Below, in pieces: positions 1-7,191 of a stretch of DNA of 7,191 nucleotides (position 1 is its first letter; every line of letters begins with the position of its first letter). The stretch comes from Rubrivivax sp. (GTDB taxonomy: Bacteria > Pseudomonadota > Gammaproteobacteria > Burkholderiales > Burkholderiaceae). The DNA lies in the NCBI GenBank assembly GCA_004211235.1, contig SEEY01000191.1, positions 1-7,191 on the forward strand. The letters run 5' to 3'. The notes beneath the pieces are model-generated. The model did no database searches. It saw only the letters and a program-made list of their open reading frames with translations, and was not told the DNA's origin. The translations under genes were made by a program, and so were the position numbers.

Positions 1-2
1 AA

Positions 3-365
3 TGGTGGGTCGTGGGGCTGCTCGAAGTCACCGCCGCCCGGGGGGCGGGTTCCGGCGGAACCATCTACCCTTCGTCATTTGTGACCGGGAAGGCCGACTT
101 CATGAACACGGTGGAGATGACGATCGAGTCCCTGAGCGCCCCCGGCCAATCCGGCGTCACCTCCTTTTCAGGCCATGACTACTCCCCCAGTGCGGTGCCC
201 GAGCCTTCCTCTGTGATATTGCTCAGCGTTGGGGTTGCGTCCATGCTCTTTCGTCGCTGGATGGCGCACTGGACAGGCACGCACGGAACGATGCGCACTC
301 GGCCTGTCGCTGAACCGCCAGCTCAGGATGGGCGCCGGCCACGAATTGCCGGCCGGCCTTGCTGA
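3..365 (+). CDS. PEP-CTERM exported protein, C-terminal part (5' end outside window)
   Basis: The frame is open from the left edge to a TGA, so only the C-terminal ~120 residues are visible and the start lies upstream. A PEP-CTERM sorting signal is clear: V-P-E-P at 195-206, a hydrophobic stretch rich in L, V, S and G (about 207-251), then Arg-Arg-Trp at 252-260. In this family the signal directs a Sec-exported protein to an exosortase (EpsH/XrtA-type), which cleaves and sorts it at the envelope, often in exopolysaccharide-producing bacteria. The visible upstream part is Ser/Gly/Thr-rich, as is common for these proteins, but I cannot name its domain. Oddly, the protein runs 34 residues past the basic cluster, whereas these signals normally end within a few residues of it. 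Codons in the tail are less G/C-biased at third positions than in neighbouring genes, so the tail may be former non-coding sequence read through a lost stop. The signal is convincing; the protein's function is unknown. Confidence 0.8.
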   Translation, partial: WWVVGLLEVTAARGAGSGGTIYPSSFVTGKADFMNTVEMTIESLSAPGQSGVTSFSGHDYSPSAVPEPSSVILLSVGVASMLFRRWMAHWTGTHGTMRTRPVAEPPAQDGRRPRIAGRPC

Positions 366-383
366 CCGCTTGTTGCGGCCGCC

Positions 384-410
384 GACGTTCGCCAATAACC
401 AGCGAACGTC
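384..410. repeat. Perfect 9-bp inverted repeat with 9-nt spacer (terminator or operator)
   Basis: The arms GACGTTCGC (384-392) and GCGAACGTC (402-410) are exact reverse complements around an A-rich 9-nt spacer. The repeat starts 18 nt after the stop of the PEP-CTERM gene and ends 132 nt before the chosen oxidoreductase start. RNA from it would form a stable hairpin and could end the upstream transcript, but the sequence after it (TCTCTGG) is not a true T-tract. Centre-to-centre arm spacing is 18 bp, so it could also be an operator for a dimeric regulator of the downstream operon. The sequence alone does not decide between these. The rest of the 366-542 gap shows no convincing gene or canonical promoter. 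Confidence 0.6.
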
Positions 411-542
411 TCTGGCCAGCCTGAAGCAGCAATCGATGCGTACCGTGGCCGCTGAGCTGCCGACAGTGCGGCGACGGCGCCCCTCCAGCACTCGTGGACC
501 AACGCCTGTCCCATGCCAGACGCAGTGCTAGGCTGCCCGGCC

Positions 543-2846
<2,304 letters not shown>

Positions 2847-3070
2847 GCTGGCGCCGGAGGGCGGGCCGGTCGCGCTGACGCGGCTGGCCAAGCGGCTGGA
2901 CCAGCGCGTCAGCGTGCTGCTGCGCGAGCTGACCGCACTCAGCGATGCGAGCGTCGGCGGGGTGCCCGGGCCGGGCCTGGTGCGGCTCGCCTGCGACGAC
3001 GCTGGCCGGTGGACCGTACAACGCTGCGAGGGGTGGAAACCCTGAGCGAGGGCATGTTTCGTCGGTTGAA

Positions 3071-3084
3071 TTGATAAAAATCAA
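3071..3084 (+). promoter_or_regulatory. FNR/Anr binding site (perfect TTGAT-N4-ATCAA)
   Basis: TTGATAAAAATCAA matches the consensus of FNR/Anr-type oxygen-responsive regulators at all ten specified bases. It lies in the 243-bp gap between the small winged-helix gene and cheW. If used as a class II site centred at -41.5, transcription toward cheW would start near 3119 and need a -10 element near 3103-3113. That stretch is A/T-rich (CAAAATAGACA) in an otherwise GC-rich region but matches TATAAT only moderately. The leader to the cheW start would then be about 170 nt. On the other strand the site would drive transcription into the antisense of the oxidoreductase operon, where I see no gene. Site identity is secure by sequence; the regulated gene is inferred. 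No other gene of note is seen in 3046-3288. Confidence 0.75.
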
Positions 3085-3217
3085 CTGCGCCGCTTGACGC
3101 CTCAAAATAGACAGCATGGACCGGCCATTTCGGCGGATTGGCCCTTTGCAGCGGGGCCGCCAGGCTTGCGGGCCAGACCTCATCCGCTCGTCCATAACGT
3201 GACGAATGGTACGTATA

Positions 3218-3244
3218 TTGGCAAGCGCCTATCATTTTTGGCAA
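3218..3244 (+). repeat. Short direct repeat TTGGCAA x2, 20 bp apart, upstream of cheW
   Basis: Two copies of TTGGCAA (3218-3224 and 3238-3244) lie two helical turns apart in the AT-richest stretch of the cheW leader, together with TATATT (3214-3219) and TATCAT (3230-3235), which resemble -10 elements. A second promoter or a regulator site is possible. No well-matched -35 lies at standard spacing from either -10-like hexamer, and the GG/GC spacing does not fit a sigma-54 promoter. This is a weak signal. Confidence 0.25.
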
Positions 3245-3288
3245 ATAGCATGGCGGCTTCGTTTCACCCACTTGAACGGCCTGCAGCC

Positions 3289-3813
3289 ATGACCAGCCTT
3301 CAACTCATCCCGACCGCTGCCTCGTCGACGGCCAGCGTCGTTTTTCGCCCGGATGCGAGCCAGTCCACCGAGGCGCTCGTGTTCCTGCTCGACGGACAGG
3401 AGTACGGCATCGCCCTGCATTGCGTGCAGGAGATCCGCTCCTACCAGGCGCCGACGCGGCTGGCCGGAGCCTGTGACTACCTGCTGGGCGTCATGGACCT
3501 GCGCGGCGAGGTGGTGCCGCTGATCGACCTGCGCCGCCGGCTCGGTCTTCAGGCTGCGGCCTTCGATGCCTTCACCGTCATCATCGTTGTCAGCCTGGGT
3601 GAGCGCCGCGTCGGCATCGTGGCCGACCGGGTCAACGACGTGGTCGCGCTGCCGCCTCAGCAGATCCGCACGATGCCGGCGATGACCGGCGGGCCGGACC
3701 AGCGCCATTTCGTTGCCATCGCCAGCATCGAGCAGCGCAGCGTGGTGCTGATGGACGTCGAGTCCCTGCTGGCCGATCTCCAGTGCGAGGTCGCACCGGC
3801 CCTGGCGGCCTGA
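3289..3813 (+). CDS. cheW: Chemotaxis coupling protein CheW
   Basis: CheW is a cytoplasmic adaptor that links transmembrane chemoreceptors to the histidine kinase CheA in signalling arrays. The 174-residue product has usual CheW length and a single CheW domain from about residue 28 to 165. Diagnostic blocks are [20 protein letters not shown] at 31-50, the PTRL turn at 55-58, [20 protein letters not shown] at 64-83, and [16 protein letters not shown] at 108-123. The first ~25 residues are a low-complexity Ser/Ala/Thr extension, so the start is uncertain. ATG 3289 is preferred, and ATG 3250 in the same frame would add 13 residues; neither has a clear Shine-Dalgarno sequence. The gene lies 83 bp before the receptor gene on the same strand, a typical receptor-plus-dedicated-coupler pair. 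No cheA, cheY, cheB or cheR is in the window. The FNR box upstream suggests possible control by oxygen. Confidence 0.93.
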   Translation: MTSLQLIPTAASSTASVVFRPDASQSTEALVFLLDGQEYGIALHCVQEIRSYQAPTRLAGACDYLLGVMDLRGEVVPLIDLRRRLGLQAAAFDAFTVIIVVSLGERRVGIVADRVNDVVALPPQQIRTMPAMTGGPDQRHFVAIASIEQRSVVLMDVESLLADLQCEVAPALAA

Positions 3814-3884
3814 ACGCCCGGCCGCCTCGCCCACTCTTTCCTTCGCCGCGCGTCGCGTCTGGCGCGTTCTGTGTCATTCATCCC

Positions 3885-3890
3885 AGGGAA
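3885..3890 (+). promoter_or_regulatory. Ribosome-binding site of the chemoreceptor gene
   Basis: AGGGAA lies 6 nt before ATG 3897. It is the clearest Shine-Dalgarno sequence in the window and fixes this start against upstream in-frame codons, which would place non-hydrophobic sequence ahead of the first membrane segment. Confidence 0.7.
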
Positions 3891-3896
3891 AAGAAC

Positions 3897-5648
3897 ATGA
3901 ACTTTCAGAACGTGAAGCTCAGCACCAAGCTGGTCACCGCCTTCCTGCTGGTCAGCCTGTTCGGCGCCATCGTCAGCGCCATCGGCATCCGCAACATGAG
4001 CCAGCTCAACGACGAGGCCGACACCATGTACATGCGCGAACTGACGGCGCTGTCCCTGGTCAAGGAGGCCAACATTGACCTGCTCTACGTGGCCCGCGAC
4101 CGGCGCAATGCGATCCTGGCCACGTCCGCGGCCCAGCGCGGCGAATTCCTGGCGAAGGCGGACAAGTCCCTCGCCAACCTCCAGGCCCGCATCGACAAGG
4201 CACGCCCGCTGTTCTTCAGCGAGAAGGGCAAGGCCATGCTGGCCGACATCGATCAGACATGGGGCGAGTACGCCAGCATGGGCAAGGAACTGGAGGCGAT
4301 GATCTCGGCCGCCGATCTCGACAGCCGCGGCGATCTGACGAAATTCCTGTTCGGCAAGTTCGCCGAACGCGCGAACCGCATCGATGACCGCATGTCCGAC
4401 CTGGCCGCCCTCAAGGAGGAGAACGCCAAGGATGCCTCGATTCGCACAACCGACCTCTATCACCAGAGCCGCAACATCATGCTGGCCCTGGTCGTCGGCG
4501 CCGTGCTGGTCGGCATCGGCATCGGTGTTTGGCTGGCGCGAAGCCTGACGCGCCAGCTCGGCGCCGAGCCGGCCGAGGCCGCCGCGCTGGCCACGGGCGT
4601 GTCCAAGGGTGACCTCAGCGCCGCCATCCATCTGCGTGCCGGCGACACCACGAGCATCATGGCCGCGCTCAAGACCATGCAGGAGAGCCTGGCCCAGGTG
4701 GTGGCCAATGTGCGCGGCAACTCGGAAAGCGTCGCGACGGCATCCGCACAGATCGCCCAGGGCAACCAGGACCTGAGCCAGCGCACAGAGGAACAGGCCT
4801 CCGCGCTGGAGGAAACGGCCGCCTCGATGGAGGAACTCGGCGCCACCGTCCGGCAGAACGCCGACAACGCCAAGCAGGCCAACCAGCTGGCCCAGAGCGC
4901 GGCCACGGTCGCCGTCAAGGGCGGTGCCGTCGTCGGCCAGGTCGTCGACACCATGAAGTCCATCGACGACAGCTCGAAGAAGATCGCCGACATCATCAGC
5001 GTCATCGACGGCATCGCCTTCCAGACCAACATCCTGGCCCTGAATGCGGCCGTCGAGGCGGCACGTGCCGGCGAGCAGGGGCGCGGCTTTGCGGTCGTGG
5101 CCGGCGAGGTGCGCAACCTGGCCGGGCGCTCGGCCGAGGCGGCCAAGGAGATCAAGACCCTGATCGCCGCCAGCGTCGAATGCGTCGAGCAGGGCAATGC
5201 GCTGGTGGGTCAGGCCGGCGCCACGATGACCGAGGTGGTCGGCTCCATCCAGCGGGTCACCGACATCATGGGCGAGATCACGGCGGCCAGCGTCGAGCAG
5301 AGCGCGGGTGTTTCGCAGGTGGGCGAGGCCATCGGCCAGATGGACCGCGTCACCCAGCAGAACGCCGCCCTGGTCGAGGAAAGCGCAGCGGCGGCCGAGA
5401 GCCTGAAGATGCAGGCCCGCCAGCTCGTGGACGCCGTGGCGGTGTTCCGGCTCGCGCAGGCGCCGCGGCCGGCCACCGCGCCTGCCACCGCGTCTGCCGC
5501 CAAGCCGTACAGGGCGGCCGCCGCAGCAGCACCGAGCCGGCCGACACAGCCGTTGCGCAAGCCTGCGCCTGCCGTCACGAAGCCGGCGGCGCGACCGAGC
5601 CTGGCAGCGGCCGTGGCCACGGCCGATGGGGAGTGGGCGGCCTTCTGA
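3897..5648 (+). CDS. Methyl-accepting chemotaxis protein (Tsr-like, four-helix-bundle sensor)
   Basis: This 583-residue inner-membrane chemoreceptor binds or senses a signal in the periplasm and controls CheA through CheW. It has a short cytoplasmic N-terminus, TM1 at about 11-31, a helical periplasmic domain at about 32-192 resembling the four-helix-bundle MCP sensor type, TM2 at about 194-214 and a HAMP domain at about 215-268. A long cytoplasmic coiled coil follows. The signalling tip is the canonical [20 protein letters not shown] (370-389), followed by [20 protein letters not shown] (390-409). Likely methylation regions are Glu/Gln/Ala-rich stretches near 297-312 ([13 protein letters not shown]) and 487-502 ([16 protein letters not shown]). 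There are no obvious insertions or deletions relative to Tsr-type cytoplasmic domains. The C-terminus is a ~55-residue Ala/Pro linker ending in E-W-A-A-F, which fits the aromatic-x-x-aromatic pentapeptide tether for CheR/CheB. The ligand cannot be read from sequence. There is no PAS domain, so it is not an Aer-type redox sensor. Confidence 0.95.
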   Translation: MNFQNVKLSTKLVTAFLLVSLFGAIVSAIGIRNMSQLNDEADTMYMRELTALSLVKEANIDLLYVARDRRNAILATSAAQRGEFLAKADKSLANLQARIDKARPLFFSEKGKAMLADIDQTWGEYASMGKELEAMISAADLDSRGDLTKFLFGKFAERANRIDDRMSDLAALKEENAKDASIRTTDLYHQSRNIMLALVVGAVLVGIGIGVWLARSLTRQLGAEPAEAAALATGVSKGDLSAAIHLRAGDTTSIMAALKTMQESLAQVVANVRGNSESVATASAQIAQGNQDLSQRTEEQASALEETAASMEELGATVRQNADNAKQANQLAQSAATVAVKGGAVVGQVVDTMKSIDDSSKKIADIISVIDGIAFQTNILALNAAVEAARAGEQGRGFAVVAGEVRNLAGRSAEAAKEIKTLIAASVECVEQGNALVGQAGATMTEVVGSIQRVTDIMGEITAASVEQSAGVSQVGEAIGQMDRVTQQNAALVEESAAAAESLKMQARQLVDAVAVFRLAQAPRPATAPATASAAKPYRAAAAAAPSRPTQPLRKPAPAVTKPAARPSLAAAVATADGEWAAF

Positions 5649-5723
5649 CGCCCGTGCATGACGGCAGCAGGCCGGCTCGGCTGACACAATGGCGGCTCCA
5701 TTTCCGCTCTGTCTGCGCCAACC

Positions 5724-6341
5724 ATGTTGAAGCTGCTCGGCCGCCTGCCCTCCATCAATGTGCGCAAGGTCATGTGGACCGCTGCGCAGCTTGGCCTGGC
5801 ACTGGAGCGCGAGGACTGGGGCCCGGGCTTTCGCTCGCCCAAGGAGCCCGAGTTCCTGGCGCTCAATCCCAACGGCCTGATCCCCGTGCTCATCGACGGC
5901 GACTTCGTGCTGTGGGAGAGCAACAGCATCTGCCGCTACCTTGCCAACAGGCAGGGCGACACCGCGCTGCTGCCCGCCGAGCCCCAGGCGCGCGCGCGCG
6001 TCGAGCAGTGGATGGACTGGCAGGCCGGCGAGCTGAACAACTCGTGGCGCTTGGCTTTCATGGCGCTGGTGCGCGGGCAGCCGGCCACCGCCGAAGCCAT
6101 CGAAGCCAGCGTTGCGAGCTGGAACCGCCACATGACCATGCTGGATGCGCAGCTCGCCAGGACCGGCGCCTGCGTGACGGGCGCCGACTTCACGCTGGCC
6201 GACGTCGTGCTCGGCCTGTCTGCCCAGCGCTGGAAGAGCGCGCCCATCGAGCGCGCCGAGCTGCCGGCGGTGGACGCCTGGCTGCAGCGTCTGAGCACGC
6301 GGCCGGGGTTTGCGGACTACGTCGGCAACGGCATGCCCTGA
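5724..6341 (+). CDS. Glutathione S-transferase family protein
   Basis: This 205-residue protein has the usual two-domain size of bacterial cytosolic glutathione S-transferases, which conjugate or reduce substrates with glutathione, or bind it. The N-terminal thioredoxin-like domain covers about residues 1-80. It shows LPSINVRKVMW at 8-18, with S10 in the position of the active-site Ser in related proteins, the cis-proline region NPNGLIPVL at 48-56 (P54), and the glutathione-binding E65-S66 in WESNSICRYLA (64-74). The helical C-terminal domain carries the fold-stabilising N-capping motif near DFTLADVVL (155-163). No signal peptide is seen. The gene follows the receptor gene after 75 bp. A CACAAT at 5685-5690 could be a -10 element, but no good -35 is visible and no strong Shine-Dalgarno sequence precedes the ATG. 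It is convergent with the next gene. Substrate and subclass are unknown. Confidence 0.92.
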   Translation: MLKLLGRLPSINVRKVMWTAAQLGLALEREDWGPGFRSPKEPEFLALNPNGLIPVLIDGDFVLWESNSICRYLANRQGDTALLPAEPQARARVEQWMDWQAGELNNSWRLAFMALVRGQPATAEAIEASVASWNRHMTMLDAQLARTGACVTGADFTLADVVLGLSAQRWKSAPIERAELPAVDAWLQRLSTRPGFADYVGNGMP

Positions 6342-6358
6342 TCTGCGCTCAGGGCTGC
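6331..6358. terminator. Shared hairpin between convergent genes, built from both stop codons
   Basis: GCCCTGA (6335-6341) and TCAGGGC (6349-6355) are perfect 7-bp complementary arms around a 7-nt loop (TCTGCGC). With T6334 bulged, three more pairs form (GCA 6331-6333 with TGC 6356-6358). The left arm ends in the TGA of the transferase gene, and the right arm holds the reverse-strand TGA of the next gene. Only a two-base T run follows on the plus strand, so it is a weak intrinsic terminator at best, though its position between convergent genes fits a bidirectional role. Confidence 0.5.
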
Positions 6359-7191
6359 TTGCCGGCGCTGGCTCGTTCGACGATCTGCTGACCGGCGATC
6401 TGCGCCGCGGCGAGTTGCTGTGGCGTCGGGTCGGCCTTGAACCGGATGGTGTGCAGCGACAGCAGTTGCTTGACCATGGCCTGCCCTGGCGTGCCGGTCA
6501 TGGCGCCGTAAGCCGCCAGGTAGGCGAGCTTCTCGGCATCGCTCAGGCCCCAGGCAGTCGGGGCCAGCAAGGCGCCGAACAGGCTGCCCGGATGGCCGGC
6601 GTCCGCGTCACGGCGCATCGTGCTGAGGACTTCCTGACGCACGGCGGGCGAGATGTCGTCCGGGCTGATGGAGCCGGCGAAGCCCGCCGCTGCTTGAGGC
6701 ACCCCGCCCCGCATCGCGCGCAGGGCCAGTTCGGGCAACAGGGCCCGGTGCTGCGCGGTGACGGTCTGGCAGCGCCGGGCTTCGGCGTCGGCCTCCAGCA
6801 TCAGCTGGGTCATCATCTCGGGCGAGATGCCTTGGTTGCGCACGAGCTCGAAGCTTTGGCGTCGCGCTTCGTTCGACGCGCATTGCTGCAGCCACTGCAC
6901 CGCCTCCCACGCCGCTGCCGGATCGTTGCCGGCCTGGGCGCGTTCGATGTGCGCGCCGTAGCCCTCAGAGCCGATGCGTGGCGCTGAGGGCGCCGCATCG
7001 GGCGGGCGCACGGCTGCCGCCAACGCAGAGGCGGCACCTGCCACCGCAGTCGCTGCGGACGCCGCGGCCGGCAGGGTCAGCGGTGGCGCTGCCACGGCCG
7101 CCTCGGCCGGCCCCACCGGCGGGCTGGGCGGCGGCGCGAAGGCTGCATGGAGCAGGGCAGCAGCACTCGCCAGCACGGCCAGCAGGATCAC
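6349..7191 (-). CDS. Ala/Pro-rich exported or membrane-anchored protein of unknown function, probably 5'-partial
   Basis: The reverse-strand frame is open from its TGA to the right edge. A GTG at 7189-7191 could be a start, but it sits exactly at the edge and leaves no basic N-terminal residue before the hydrophobic stretch, so the true start is probably outside. Numbering from that GTG, residues 1-19 (ILLAVLASAAALLHAAFA) form a signal peptide or membrane anchor. Residues 20-72 are a low-complexity Ala/Pro linker. Residues about 75-275 are a mostly helical domain with DPAAAWEAVQWLQQC (90-104), an RRCQ (139-142) and DADAGHPGSLFGALL (195-209). These 'A-x-x-G' helical stretches recall Sel1/TPR-like repeats, but no repeat is clear enough to assign. 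Two cysteines, C104 and C141, could form a periplasmic disulfide. I do not recognise the family. It converges on the transferase gene with only 7 bp between stop codons, so it is not in that operon. Confidence 0.78.
   Translation of the reverse strand: MILLAVLASAAALLHAAFAPPPSPPVGPAEAAVAAPPLTLPAAASAATAVAGAASALAAAVRPPDAAPSAPRIGSEGYGAHIERAQAGNDPAAAWEAVQWLQQCASNEARRQSFELVRNQGISPEMMTQLMLEADAEARRCQTVTAQHRALLPELALRAMRGGVPQAAAGFAGSISPDDISPAVRQEVLSTMRRDADAGHPGSLFGALLAPTAWGLSDAEKLAYLAAYGAMTGTPGQAMVKQLLSLHTIRFKADPTPQQLAAAQIAGQQIVERASAGKQP

Noticed and set aside
334..360. GCCGGC...GCCGGC hairpin at the end of the PEP-CTERM gene as a terminator
   Set aside because: It lies inside the coding frame, is only 6 bp of self-complementary sequence common in this GC-rich DNA, and has no T-tract.
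3116..3202. 28-codon frame after the FNR box
   Set aside because: It starts at about the predicted transcription start, has no ribosome-binding site, and its Arg-rich composition is not convincing.
3218..3246. Sigma-54 promoter upstream of cheW
   Set aside because: TGGCA is present, but the GC doublet expected 10 bp after the GG doublet is missing. No sigma-28 flagellar promoter match was found either.
3094..3288. N-terminal extension of CheW from a TTG at 3094
   Set aside because: The added residues do not resemble CheW, the TTG falls beside the FNR box in the presumed promoter, and no ribosome-binding site precedes it.
3847..3866. 5-bp GC hairpin (CGCGC/GCGCG) between cheW and the receptor gene as an attenuator
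   Set aside because: The stem is short, is not followed by a T-tract, and such G/C stems occur often by chance at this base composition.
3657..6131. 824-residue open frame on the reverse strand across cheW, the receptor and part of the transferase gene
   Set aside because: It spans the antisense of three well-supported genes and two intergenic gaps, and its composition (Gly/Leu/Asp/Gln/His-rich repeats) mirrors the receptor's coding bias.

Overview
The window is GC-rich DNA with strong G/C preference at third codon positions. Its gene styles suggest a betaproteobacterium of the order Burkholderiales: a PEP-CTERM exported protein, an FdhF/YdeP-type molybdopterin oxidoreductase, a Tsr-like chemoreceptor ending in an aromatic pentapeptide, and a short 'SINVRKV' glutathione S-transferase. 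No marker in the window fixes the genus. I see no tRNA, rRNA, insertion sequence, CRISPR array or prophage gene.

Layout from left to right. (1) The 3' end of an exported protein gene with a PEP-CTERM sorting signal and an unusual 34-residue tail after it. (2) A 177-bp gap holding a perfect 9-bp inverted repeat. (3) A probable two-gene operon: a YdeP/CbbBc-like molybdopterin oxidoreductase, overlapped by 32 bp by a gene for a 76-residue winged-helix-like protein. (4) A 243-bp gap carrying a perfect FNR/Anr box (TTGAT-N4-ATCAA). (5) A chemotaxis pair, cheW and a transmembrane methyl-accepting chemotaxis protein, 83 bp apart on the same strand. (6) A small cytosolic glutathione S-transferase. 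(7) A convergent, right-edge gene for an Ala/Pro-rich exported or membrane-anchored protein of unknown function. The stop codons of (6) and (7) form the two arms of a shared hairpin.

How the genes may work together. The oxidoreductase and its small partner form one unit. The cheW-receptor pair forms another, with the receptor signalling through CheW to a CheA encoded elsewhere. The FNR box lies in front of the chemotaxis pair, so these genes may be induced when oxygen is low; this is inference. The other genes look like ordinary neighbours. I did not find a clear new multi-gene system. The best leads are the FNR-linked chemoreceptor unit, the small overlapping partner of the oxidoreductase, and the stop-codon hairpin.
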